Source: Physcomitrium patens
Lineage: Eukaryota; Streptophyta; Bryopsida; Funariales; Funariaceae
Assembly: GCF_000002425.4 (NCBI RefSeq)
Contig: NC_037275.1
Span: 10,030,533 to 10,094,532 of the forward strand
DNA length: 64,000 bases
Reading direction: 5' to 3'
Program-made: the position numbers and the translations under genes
Notes under the pieces: generated by a model
Databases searched by the model: none
The model's input: only the letters and a program-made list of their open reading frames with translations
Told to the model about the DNA's origin: nothing
Shown: one piece after another, positions 1 through 10,979 of the stretch
Numbering within the stretch: the stretch's first letter is position 1
Layout: each line of letters begins with the position of its first letter

Positions 1-201
1 GAGTTTCCTAGTGGCAATGGCGGTGTGGTACAACGTATTTTGCGGAGTCGAATTGTTCCGTTTCAGTTGAGATGTTCTTTTGATTTCATTTCTCCTTCAT
101 GTAAGAGTGTGAACATATTTGAAGAAAAAACGGAGATATGTAAGTCACCAGTGGGGTTTGGACCCACACCCAACTGTACAGTACTGGTGACTAAACATTG
201 A
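1..201 (+). CDS. possible 3' end of a gene entering from the left edge
   Basis: The first 198 bases are open on the plus strand from the window edge to a TGA at 199-201 (frame 1). A second frame is open only to base 71. I do not recognise the peptide; it contains VVQRILRSRIVPF and a cysteine-bearing tail. The following sequence turns AT-rich, as a 3' UTR would. This could equally be the last exon of a gene whose body lies to the left, or chance openness at an edge. Frame choice is uncertain. Confidence 0.2.
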   Translation, partial: EFPSGNGGVVQRILRSRIVPFQLRCSFDFISPSCKSVNIFEEKTEICKSPVGFGPTPNCTVLVTKH

Positions 202-2004
202 GTTTAGCGTCTTAAAATTTTCGGTAATATTCGTAATGTTTTGCATACCTGTCAGTAATGTAGTGAATTGATGCAACAGATGCTTCCTACAGAGGTTTTG
301 TAGTGACGATGTTGAAGTTACGTATAATGTTCTTCAGATTGTTGTGACAATGTTCCTTAGACTTTCTGTTTGAAACATATTCATCTAGATTTTTTGAGAA
401 GAGTCTTGTATCTGTTTGTTTGTTTGTTTTATTTTTTGTTTTTTAATATATAGGTTGAAAATCAAATAATTGAAAAAAAAAGGGTAAATCATAGGAACAG
501 AACTTGTGATTTGAATTTGGTGTAGTGTTATGCACTTTTTTTTTAAGGAGTGTTGTGGACACTGGCAATTCAAGTCAGCATTTGAAATATTTTGTCAATA
601 AGAAGGTTTTATTAACTCATAAGTTAATCAAACACGCTGTAAATGTTTTTATTTTATTTTATTTTTATTTTTTGATAAATCTTATCAACAGCAATGTAAA
701 GGTGTATTTATACTTTTCTATGTTTTTAAGAACTATTTGTATATATGAATTGTTAGCTTAGAAGAAAGCAATGCAAGGTGTAGTTCATTGGTAATTGCCG
801 AAAGGAGCATTGACAGAAATACAATGCAGTAAACAGCTTTCAAGTATTATTTTCCATGTATTATTCCCCTTCATTTAACTAAAATTCTATACTTTTTGCA
901 ACAATTTGTAAATCACAACTAATCCAAATAATCAAGCTGGATAATGTATTTACCATGGTTACTACCAATGCCGACTAAATTAGTACGTCTGGTAAGTTTT
1001 GGCTTTTATTTTGTGCAAAATATTCTTTGTGTAATCAACAATTGACGGTAAACATTATACCTCTGTAAATTTAATTATTCCATATTGTGTGCTTGATAGA
1101 TCGCACACTTGTACTTCTTTCAAACTTATTAAGCTTTGAGTATGTCAGGAGAATACATTCTTGGACCGCTTGTGTAAGGTACCAAGTGAATTCCTAAATG
1201 CAAACATGACTCCCCTAACTGATAATTACAGATGCTGGTTTGTGTTCTGCCTGGTTATGGTGAAAGAGTCTCTCGTTTGTCTCTAAATTTCTGATTGATG
1301 TTTTTGTAGATGTATTTGTAGGATGAATGAATCTTTGTCTTGGTTCATTATCGATAATACAAGTGAATAAGGCTCACGTGATACAAATTTTCTCTCCAGT
1401 TGTACAGTTTATTTTGGTGTTATTTTTTCAATGTTGTCTATGTATCCTGGGATTCACGTAATGAACAAGGTTAGTCATTCAACAAACATGCATGTTTAGG
1501 TAGTTTCATTAAATGGGCACAGATAACTTGGTCGATCATTTCCTCAGGATTGATTCTGGAAATAAAATGATGATTTATGAAACTGGGACTTCAACGTTGG
1601 AACGAGATAATCCCAAATACGTGCTATTATCGGAGAAAGCTTCGACCTAATGATTGAGACAACAATAAAATTATCACACAACTTCCACTGAGACAATTTC
1701 ATTTATTATCAGAAACGCTACTAACAAATATCGCCGATTACATCGGAAGGTTGGAAGCTTCACGTTCCATTGACCCATGTGTCTAGATGAGCTGTCTGTA
1801 CATGAAGGAACACCCTCTGAGGAATCTGAAATAGTTGTGAAAACACATGTACAGTATTTTGTTAAACAGTCTGGTATTAATGCAAATTGATTAGGGACTT
1901 GAGACTTAGCCGGCTGGTTCCTAACTTAAATTGGAAATCCAAATGCTGCAAATATCAAAATTAGCTTCTCGACGACAAAATGAAGTTCGTGTGTTCATGT
2001 GTTC
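202..2004. other. AT-rich non-coding stretch
   Basis: I see no supported coding exon here. The stretch has T- and A-rich tracts (for example 638-680) consistent with a 3' UTR followed by intergenic DNA. The short open frames have no family resemblance and no clean splice context. Confidence 0.5.
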
Positions 2005-2620
2005 CTACATTACCCGCTTGGCCTCCAATGCATAGTGCAACGCGCTCCATGCTCTTTCTTTCTTTTCACTTGTAACCTTCTCAGTAGCCTCTACAGCTGC
2101 TTGCATCGCAACTCTTTTGTCCATTTCCTGCTCAGCCATGACCTGAAGCCAGCCATTTGACGAGATTTGAGCTACCATTAATCTCTTTCCAGAATTATCT
2201 TGTAGCAACTTTTGTAAAATACTGGGCTGCAACATGAACTCAAAAATATGCCTGTTCAGATGCTAGATCTGTTTTCTCCTTAGCAGACATAAGCTTAATG
2301 TACACCCGCTTGATGGCCTCCTAAGCTTCTTGTTGCACTTCCAGTGCTTCTGCAGGTACGAGCTTTGTCTAAATCAGGCAATTTAGCCATGTATCAGTAT
2401 GAGCAGAAAAAAACCCAGGATTGTCCGAATGAGGAGGAACAGTGACGATAGGCTGTACATGAGTAGGCAATTGGGCATTGGAACAAATTCGAGCGTAGAG
2501 TTGAAATGGAGCCTGACCTGTTCCTGCTCAGTGACGTAAACATTTGAACCGTACGATGGTTCTTGCAGAGCTTGCTGGGACAGCCCTTGATTGGCTTGGC
2601 CACCCAACTCTGCGCTATTC
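2005..2620 (-). pseudogene. frameshifted gene relic, Ala/Glu/Lys-rich helical C-terminus
   Basis: On the minus strand three overlapping frames read in turn as protein-like sequence. A Gln-rich stretch (around 2590-2490, with QANQGLSQQALQEPS) comes first. A Pro/His-rich stretch (2485-2390, QLPTHVQPIVTVPPHSDN) follows. Last is a long charged helical tail (2350-2005) ending AWSALHYALEAKRVM and a stop. Moving between them needs frame changes, and the tail frame has in-frame stops near 2320 and 2246. The run of protein-like sequence in changing frames suggests a decayed nuclear-protein gene rather than noise. I cannot name the family. Some of the frame changes could instead be unrecognised introns, in which case the gene might still be intact. 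Confidence 0.4.
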
Positions 2621-5600
2621 AGACCTGCGGATTTGTAGACGTGGAATCAGTGAAAGCACAATAATCTATCTTCTTCATCCAGACACTGCGGAATGGCTAC
2701 GGCGCTCAACAAATTTGATTAGTTTGAAGAACGTACTCATATTCAGCCGGCAATTCCAGAGGACTATGCAAGAGTCTTCTCAGGATGAGATGTCGGACAC
2801 GCGGGTCAATCGGTGATTCTCGTACAGCTTCAACTAAGAAACGGAACAGAAGCGAACAGTAGCCCTTGAACAAACGAGTGACTAAAGTGAACAGAATCAT
2901 GGCCTTCTACGGGACATCAACACCATTCCATCCTAGTTCTTTGTTCTAACTCATAGACCTCTGAGCCAACAATTTCCGACACCCTAATCGTATTGCTGCA
3001 AGACAAAGTGATCAGTTACGACCCATTTCTCCCCGACAGGGACACTCTGCCTATTGCCTCCAACGTTTGACGTTTGTGTTAAAATGGGAATCCGCAACCC
3101 TGGCAACAAATGACACGAACACTGAGTACACCCTTCCTACATCTCACGTGAATATGACATATATGAAGCCCCAAAGGTGAAGAAGTACTCCCAAACATGC
3201 AGCCTCGCAATGTTCATACGATAAAACTACACACATTAAGAACACATAATTCACGACCTAGCATAACCCAACTCTAGGGCATTCAACAATCTAAAGCCTA
3301 GTCCACTCATCCTTGAGCACAGGTACTAAGGTCTGTGTCGCGATGATCGCTCTCAAGCTAAAGATCAAGAAACAAGTCGTTACACGAAAGTAACAAAATC
3401 AGCAAGAGCCGGAAACCAGATGCAGAATTGTAAGGAAGACATCACACCAAGTGCGAATCCCACCTTCTGAAATGAACTCTGAGGAGCAATTCTACACAGG
3501 CAGCCCCCTAACGTTGACGAAACAGGATTATCGTTCAGGTGCAGGGCTAAACAGCTTCGGAATCCTGGCAATTCCTCGAGTACCTGAAGTATGCGAAAAG
3601 CTCCCCGCAAATTCTCTCCCCTGAGTGTCGAAGCCACTCCGAAGTCGATCCTTAAGCTCTGCAGGATCTCAACGGGCTGACAGGATCGTCTTGCGCTTAG
3701 ATTTAAGGTCACAAAACTTAAATTTCAAAACCTAATCAGACCCGAAAATGAGCAGAAACATGAAAGTGGTGAACAGATGGCTCTACGAGGAGGTTCCATG
3801 CAAACATCCACTTGGCATGCGGAGTGGGGCAGTCCAAGTCCCGCTCCTCCGATTGTGAATAGTAATTTTTTGGAGGGTTTTCTGCGTTTATCCAAACCTT
3901 TGTCCACAGGGGCGAAGTACCTCACACCCTGACTACATGAAAGTGTCTCCGCGTTTCTCAATTAACATCCATATTGATAAATCGTGTTATTTATTGGAAT
4001 GCATAGAGACCACGTAAAGGCGAGGAACTAAGCGGAAGGATTGTCCTCTGGGGGTTTCTCGCTTGTAGAGACGATAGTGGAAGAGCTAAGAATTGCAGAG
4101 GAGCAAGTACTACAGAGATTCTAGGATTTTACTTCTTCAGCTTTGCATAAACTTGTGGATTGGAAGGAACTCGGAATTGGGTTCCTGCTGGGCTGCTTGA
4201 AGTGGTGTCAAGTTGGTTCAATTAGACGCGTAAACACGTCCTAGCAAATCCATGTACCCGCCTTCTTTGCATCGTGAGAGGGGTACAGTTGTTAAACGTG
4301 CACAAGGTGTCTTGATCATGCTGATTATTGTGAAGCACTCTGCAAGTGTTAACAATAGATACGACGTGTGAGAGGAAGCGTGGATCGCGCGCCTCTGGAG
4401 TTCTTCAAGGTTGAGGACCCTGTGAGTTTCTCCCTCCTGTGTCGAGTTTGGATCGTGAATGTATGCACTATTCGTGAAATTTCTTTTGTTACAATCCACC
4501 TGCAAGGATTTCCACAGCAACCTTCATTTGCCTTCCATTTGAGACAAAGATAAAAGAACGAAAATTTAGAGAAAGGTCTAGGTCTTCTGAGAGTCGCTTC
4601 TAATTTAAGCAGGTTTACAAGGCTCAAATTGTACGCGGAGCGATATGCAAGGAAGTCCTGCAGATTCTTGTTGAAGAGATTTTCACGAAGATAGTAGATT
4701 AACCCCGTTCGCTTTAGAATCTGCAATAGTACCAGCTAGAGTCTTGCAGTGAACAAATTCTTTCAACTTTGAAACTGTCTAATATTTCACATGGATGTTA
4801 TTTGAGATTGGACATACTAATGAATCAGTGCACCTTGTGACAGGGAATTTAAATCCAAATGTATTCTTCAAACCCTAATGCTGAACAATACTCACAATAT
4901 AGGCAACAGAAATTGATCATCAAACCTCGACTGAAACGTTTGCAAACAAATTAAAGGCGGGTCATAATATCGATCGGTCGGCAAGATTTGTTGTTGCGAT
5001 ACCTTCGAAGCTCCTGTCATTGAACATCCTTTTCCTGTAGGATAAACAGCTCTGCTGCAAATGGATAATCAAGAGCACTGTGTTGCTTTCATGTCGTGAC
5101 GTCTGTACAAATCAATAGATCATGTGCAGTTGCCAATATGAAGGATCAACTAATTAGAGTGATTAATTGTGGAGTCAACAATATATCGAAGTTGAACAGA
5201 TGTAGCCATTTGACTGTGTGAACGATATTGAGCGTCATTGTGCTTGTGGCAGGTTGAAGGTTTGCAAATTTGCGGAAATTTTATCAGTAGGTTAATGTCT
5301 TTGAATAGCCTCACATAGGTTGGTGAGATAGCAGACTTTTCTGCACATGATGGTTCTCTACGATATTCAGGTTTTGTACTATCAACACCTGGAGAGTAGA
5401 GGATTAGACGCCGAGATCTGTTCTTGTTTGATATATTTGTATGATACTCTGTCAACATTGTATATCAGTACTTTAGCATGTAAAATTGGCTTCTGAGCCA
5501 CAGAAAGTCTGGGTACTTTTAATGAAGCGTGTTGCATTTGCATGGATTCTTCCTCAAAGTTTCAGGGGCAGTGCTGCTAAGGCAATAAGTGAGAATGTTT

Positions 5601-7746
5601 AGATATACCAGATTGAAGAAAGATCAAACTAGAAGAATGATGTGCTGCCATAATGTTTTCTATTTTGATGTGGAAAAACCAAGTGTTTTACACTGCTCTT
5701 GATAGATAATCAAAGTCTGACTGCTCTAGGGACATTATGTCATTGGAGTATCAGTCAAACGCCACCAAGGGTACTCAATTCATGCCCATAAGCAGAAAAG
5801 TATTGAACACTAGGGATTTACACAACCATAGAATGTTGGGTAAATCAGTTCACAAATGTGACAATGGATTAGACAGCGAGTCAGAGTAATAAACTATGGA
5901 TCAAAGCCCGTTTTAGAAGCGACCCTTTCAAATTTTGCTCTCGTGAATTAAGAATATCTACGTGGTTGCTTCATTTACCGCCTAACTTTGAAGGTCCAGT
6001 TGGACTCAGTGCTTTGTTGCCAATCGAAAAGTATAGCAAATATACCATTACTCGCTCTACTCTTTACCTCTTGAACCTTTTTCGTCTTTGTAGTGGTTTG
6101 AATGCAAAGAACCTTCAAAGACAAGGGGGTCCTCGAAAGCATCGAACTGACCACGGAATCAGTTATCAATTAATCTCCAGTATCGCGCACCCACAGCTCT
6201 TAACGATTCAATCGAAAAATGTACACGGCAAAATCTCATATTTTAGGGAATGAGATGAATACCCGATGCGGAAAGAATGTAGACACTGGAGGTGAGGGGT
6301 CATCGAGGTTCGCATTGCACGCGTCCAAACACAGATCTTTCGTGTCTTCTTACAGTGAGTAGAAACTAGCCTCCTGAATTGGATTCTAAAACAAGTTCCC
6401 TGATGCGCTGAAAGAGCCCTCTGAATCCGACAGATTGCTCAAACATCGTTGCACCTCACACAAAGTGTCATTGGTATAGGCAGATGAAGCTTCGATTGTC
6501 TTACTGCTTGTGGCGGCAGACCGGACTCTCAAATTGTGATCTATTCCAGCAGGGGTCACTAGATGAAGTGAGCTTGCTTCGCATCAAGCAACCAGGTTCC
6601 ATGGCGCGCTTTCCTGGCGCATGATCAAGGTGTGCAACCTTCAACATGAGGAGAATCACGACCAAGGTTCAATCAGTGACCCTTTCTAATGAGGGCATCA
6701 GCGTTTCTCTGATCCTCGTTTCGCCGTTACTGGACGGGATTTTTCGAGGCTGGTCTTGCTGACAGTAGTTCAAACTGTTCCGGGCCTTGTAATTGGCAAT
6801 GATGAACCGAATCAGGTGGGCCTTGAGGCGGGGATGTGGAAACAACTGCGCGATGCCGCGTGTCGCAGCGCGGCGACGCTTTCGAAATACTCCGAAACGC
6901 AGGCAGTCTAGCATCAGTCACGCACAAGTGTCGGTAGTCCATTCTGCGTCCACACTGACCCAACACGAGATTTGGCCTACGTGAATGGATAAATATCTTC
7001 ATTCCATCCATGTGAAGGTGGAATTTTGAGCCTAGTTCGTTCATTTCTCACCTGTATGCTCTGTTGAGTACATGAATTCAAGGTTTGAAGTGATCGCATT
7101 TCAATGCTTCTTATTTCCCTTTGGTATTTGAATTGATTAAAATGGGTAGTACTTTATCCATTATTCATTGCAGGCAGCTTGCAAGGGATTGTGTGCACTT
7201 CATAACAGAACAGATTCTTTTTCACATTTTTTCAAGTTTGAGGAAATGACTGTTGATTTCAGTTATTTACTGTCAACGTTGTTTTACCGATTTAAGTTTT
7301 TTGGGTTGCCGTTGTGATTGTGTTGCAGAGTGATGCAACAGGAACTTATTTCCTTTTGAAAAGAAGAAAGCGGCGATGAGTGAAAGAGAAAATGAGTGTG
7401 GATAGGGCTCTTCTGAATACAAACTCCTTCATCGATGGACGTTTTCTCAACTTTGTCCACAACCACATTAACAGAGAATGTGGGTTCAACTGCAAGCATC
7501 GACTAAAACAAGACCTACTTCATCGTCGATATCAAGACGAATCCTACAGTTGACAGTTGAAAGTGCGATGCTCGAAATCAAATGAGTGACAATCGTCCAC
7601 TCAGCACAGCAAGAGTTCAAACCCAGAATGGAGACCTCCATAGTGGGCTGATAGAGATTTCAGTTTATTTCTGTAATTATCTCAACCAGTCTAGGATATG
7701 CTCCAGTCCATAAAGAAATATCTTCCTAGTGTCATGAACACCCGAC
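2621..7746. other. moderate-GC intergenic DNA without a convincing gene
   Basis: Several short open frames exist on both strands (for example minus 3380-3712, 4349-4726 and 6727-7044), but none shows a recognisable domain, codon bias or a chain of compatible exons. The GC-richer patch 3380-4000 may be 5'-flanking or untranslated sequence of the relic at 2005-2620. A 71-codon minus-strand frame at 7284-7499 looks somewhat protein-like at its start (VNVVVDKVEKTSIDEGV) but degenerates and has no partner exon I could find. Confidence 0.4.
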
Positions 7747-8385
7747 CTACATGTTGAATGGCTCTTGTAGCTTGTCCACCACATGTCCATCCACCTTGAA
7801 TGCGACCTTGTGCACTTTGTCGGGGATGCCGCTGCCGAACAAGGTCGCTGGAAGTGACACAGTGCCAGGATTAGAGCTGCTGAAGGAGATGTAAGCCACC
7901 ACAGGCTTACTGCCCAGGTTGATCTGGTAGTGCACCAGTCCCTTGGGAAACACGAACACATCGCCGACGCTAAGCACCTGGGTGAAGAGCTTGTTGGTGG
8001 TGTCCACCAGCCCCACAGTGAGCTTCCCTTCCATCACGTACAGAACCTCGGTGCCTCTGGGGTGCGTGTGGTGGGGGTTGGTGCCGCCGGGCAGGTACTT
8101 GATCATAGCAACCGACACTCCCAGGCCAGTGAGCGAAGGAAGGCTGTCAGGCTCCGAAGTTATCCTCTTCGTGAACACCGTAGCACCTTCTGGGATGGTA
8201 ATACCTCCCCGAAATACCTCGGAGGTGAAGTAATCACTGGTGACAGTGGTCTTGTCGGTAGTGCTGTTGACGTAGTAATCGGTGGTGAGCTCAGGGTCAG
8301 ATGCCTGTGTGAGGATCATTGCAGCCAAAGTGGTCACGGTGACGAGAGCTATAGGAATTGCCATCTTGCAGGAGCTTCTGCCCAT
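7747..8385 (-). CDS. germin-like protein (cupin), apoplastic
   Basis: Single-exon gene of 212 residues, the usual germin-like length. Met1 or, more likely, Met8 starts a hydrophobic signal peptide (AIPIALVTVTTLAAMILT), with probable cleavage near QAS/DPEL. Germin box 1 (residues 101-120) carries the metal ligands His106, His108 and Glu113. Box 2 (141-156, GDVFVFPKGLVHYQIN) supplies His152. One N-glycosylation sequon (Asn40) is present. The family forms secreted Mn-binding beta-barrel oligomers of the cell wall; members vary between oxalate oxidase, superoxide dismutase and no known activity, so activity cannot be assigned. Unusual: the only cysteine is Cys6, before or inside the signal peptide, so the N-terminal disulfide pair typical of seed-plant germins is absent. 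A large antisense frame over the same DNA is a shadow. Confidence 0.95.
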   Translation of the reverse strand: MGRSSCKMAIPIALVTVTTLAAMILTQASDPELTTDYYVNSTTDKTTVTSDYFTSEVFRGGITIPEGATVFTKRITSEPDSLPSLTGLGVSVAMIKYLPGGTNPHHTHPRGTEVLYVMEGKLTVGLVDTTNKLFTQVLSVGDVFVFPKGLVHYQINLGSKPVVAYISFSSSNPGTVSLPATLFGSGIPDKVHKVAFKVDGHVVDKLQEPFNM

Positions 8386-9391
8386 GAGAAAGAGCTAGTT
8401 CTGTTAGTATCAGATGACATGAGCCACACTTGATTTAACAATCTTGACGTCGTTCCGAGTCGGCATTCAAATTGATTATTGTTGAAACTAGCTCACAACT
8501 GTCGGATTTGCGTGACCAAATTTGTCGTCAAGTGCTGTGTTTGGACGGATTCACTTGGTATCCTAACATTACATCGCAGTAGCTTTGTGGCAATTCTAGC
8601 AAACACAAATTTCTAACTAGAAGATATTGATGTTTGAAAACCCACGACTACATGTTGCTTGAAACTGTTAGTGTTTGGATTGCCATGAGAAAAATCAATG
8701 TTCGGTCCTGAGCTAGTAACACTCAGTCACTAATGCTTCTTCTGATCACCGGAGAAGAATCTTCACGGCTGCCCTCAGCGCTTCGTTCATCAATCGAAAT
8801 TATATAAGAAAAAACGTTAAACCCTACCTACTAGGTCTCGTTTCAGAAAACCTCAAATGCAATCGTACGCTTCCTTACCTTGACATCTGCTAAGCTGAAA
8901 AGGAGCGGTGGAATATCGTACCTGACGTCACAAGGCAACTTGGAGAAGGTGGATGGAATTGTGTGGGATGTTCTGCTGGACCTTGTTGAGGCCAAGGGGC
9001 TAATAAATACTCTTCACTGAGCTCGCCTCTAACATTTGGCGGCAAGGAAAAGCGCTTACAATCCAGACCAACTATAGATATCATGGGTTTAATACCAGCA
9101 TGGATGACCCCATGTTCACTCTCCACGTTCAAGAAATATTCCCTCGTCGCCCTTGGGTGAAATGCTTCATGCATCTACAACGTCACTTTCGAGCATAACA
9201 ATAGATTTTTCGCTGCAGTGCGATAATTTCTTTTTCCCCATTTCCACAAATGAATAGATATCAAGTACCGAGAGTCATTTCCTCGGTTCTACAAAGTAAG
9301 AGAAACTTTTATCCCCCCGAACAGGATCCGAGTAAGTACGTCGATGAGTGGAAAAAAGTTTGCTATGCAGCACAAGGCTGCTATGCAGAGG
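8386..9391. other. upstream region of the germin-like gene; no sure gene
   Basis: This should contain the promoter and 5' UTR of the minus-strand germin-like gene. A 94-codon minus-strand ATG frame lies at 8890-9174. I do not recognise its product and see no compatible splice partner, so it is not called. It could be part of the 3' region of the small gene at 9392-9724. Confidence 0.4.
8800..8806 (-). promoter_or_regulatory. candidate TATA box for the germin-like gene
   Basis: TATATAA reads on the minus strand in an otherwise mixed sequence, about 415 bases upstream of the first ATG. The distance implies a long or intron-containing leader, so the assignment is weak. Confidence 0.25.
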
Positions 9392-9724
9392 TTACTTAGA
9401 AGCTGTGGCGACGACCTTTGAAAGAATCTCGTCTTCCTGCAAGACAACCCAAGTCTGGTCTGCGTTGCGACCCCAAATAGCCTCAGAGGTCTGTACATCC
9501 ACGGCCAGGCATTCAGCTCGATCGGAACCTACATCACAGTGATACTCACATTCCGATTCACGTAACGGAACGCGTCAAATGCGGCGCACAGGCTTCAGGT
9601 GGAGACACAAAGGAAAGCGAGTGAATCACGCACCGCAGCACGTCACCAGGTCCACAGTGACGTAGCCAAGGTTGGGTTGTGAAGCAGCAGCAACAGCACC
9701 CATTGAGCCATCGAGGAGGCGCAT
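9392..9724 (-). CDS. short spliced gene, unknown product
   Basis: Two minus-strand exons fit together in phase. One ends at 9634 with the donor GTGCGT (intron 9529-9633, acceptor GATGTAG). The last exon, 9392-9528, encodes 44 residues and a TAA, including CLAVDVQTSEAIWG and QTWVVLQEDEILSKVVATA. Reading back from the donor, the same frame has Met at 9724 (MRLLDGSMGAVAAASQP). This gives a minimum protein of about 75 residues. The true start may be further upstream. An ATG near 9960 opens a frame rich in Ala, Arg and Ser (like a transit peptide) that ends in a good donor (TCTAG/GTGAGA) near 9830, but I could not join it in phase. Flanking GC is gene-like. I do not recognise a family. Confidence 0.45.
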
Positions 9725-9960
9725 GCGCACACCGCATGCAGAGACGATCACGCACTGGTGCTCTATGGCCCAGCAGGGCGATCCGCAACCGCAAGCACGC
9801 TGGTGCACGAATCTAGCATGTGCTCTCACCTAGAAAACAGCTTCTTCTGCGCTGCTGCACTCGCAAAGCCCACACTCCGACACACTCCGCCACGCGATCC
9901 TGCTTCGCCGATCCCTCCGGAACTCCGACACGGATCCATCGCATCCCTCACATTCATCGC

Positions 9961-10979
9961 ATCGCATCTAACGTTATTCTAGCTCTAACACCTGGCGTTA
10001 AAATCTGGCGTCGATCGCCGTTTTCTGATCCAATCGTTTCGACACTGACGTACAATTTTCACTGCATTTGTTTCCACTTTTGCAGTGTTGGTGTTGGGGT
10101 TTTTGTTATTATAAAAGCCTAGTTTGACTGCTCACAGTATAAATGGTTGTAATGAATTTGCATTTAACAGTTTTACTATGCGATGGGGAACTTTGTGTAT
10201 CAGTTAAAAAAGTAATAGAATGGATGTTGTTTTGTTGTTGGTTGCAACATTAAACATGTCAAGTTTTATGTGTAATGTTGCAACATGGTTTTGGGGGCAG
10301 TGTGGTGTTTGAGTTGTTTGATTCTGTTGCAAATGAACTTCCTTGTTGTTGTCGTTGTTGTGGATTACACCTTGACATTTATATGGTTCAAAAACAATCC
10401 ATGGTTATGATAAATATTTATTTAGAAATTATTTTAATTAGCCAACGTAATTATGTAGAAAACCATATATAAATGATAAGGGTCTTTCTAAGAGTTGTAT
10501 TGATTTTTAATATATCTTGAATTACAAAAGAATTTAGACATGTTCCTATTGCATTTAAAGAGGCATGCAATGGCCTTTTATTGATTAAAACAAGATTCAA
10601 ATATGACTCGTTCATCAAACAATAAAAAATAAATAAAGCTATATTGCATACTAGTGGAAATATGTGGCATTGAATATAGATAAGTTATAAAATTTTAATT
10701 TGTAGTTTCTCGGTTGTAAATTAACAACTCCTGAAGAAATGTTGATCACAAAAAAATAAAATAAAAAAATAAAATAAAAGAAGAAGAGATAAATTATATT
10801 TATAATAGTGCTTTTGCCTTCATTATTTTTAGGATAAAAGATCTTGATTATATTTTTAAAAATGCATTGTGAAAGGATAAAATACAACTATTTATATGCA
10901 AATATGAGAGTTCTAAGATCTATTCCTACATTCTTTAATTATTATCTTTGAAATTTGTTAATGATCATTGCCAATGCTA
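9961..10979. other. leader/promoter of the small gene passing into AT-rich DNA
   Basis: GC-rich up to about 10,030, likely the 5' flank of the minus-strand gene at 9392-9724. Composition then falls sharply and stays AT-rich to 16.0 kb. No gene is visible. Confidence 0.4.

Noticed and set aside
3380..3712. 110-codon minus-strand frame as a gene
   Set aside because: No family resemblance, no compatible exons, and an equally open neighbour in a GC-richer patch.
7930..8433. 167-codon plus-strand frame over the germin-like gene
   Set aside because: It is the antisense shadow of a strongly conserved germin-like coding sequence; composition of the sense gene explains the openness.
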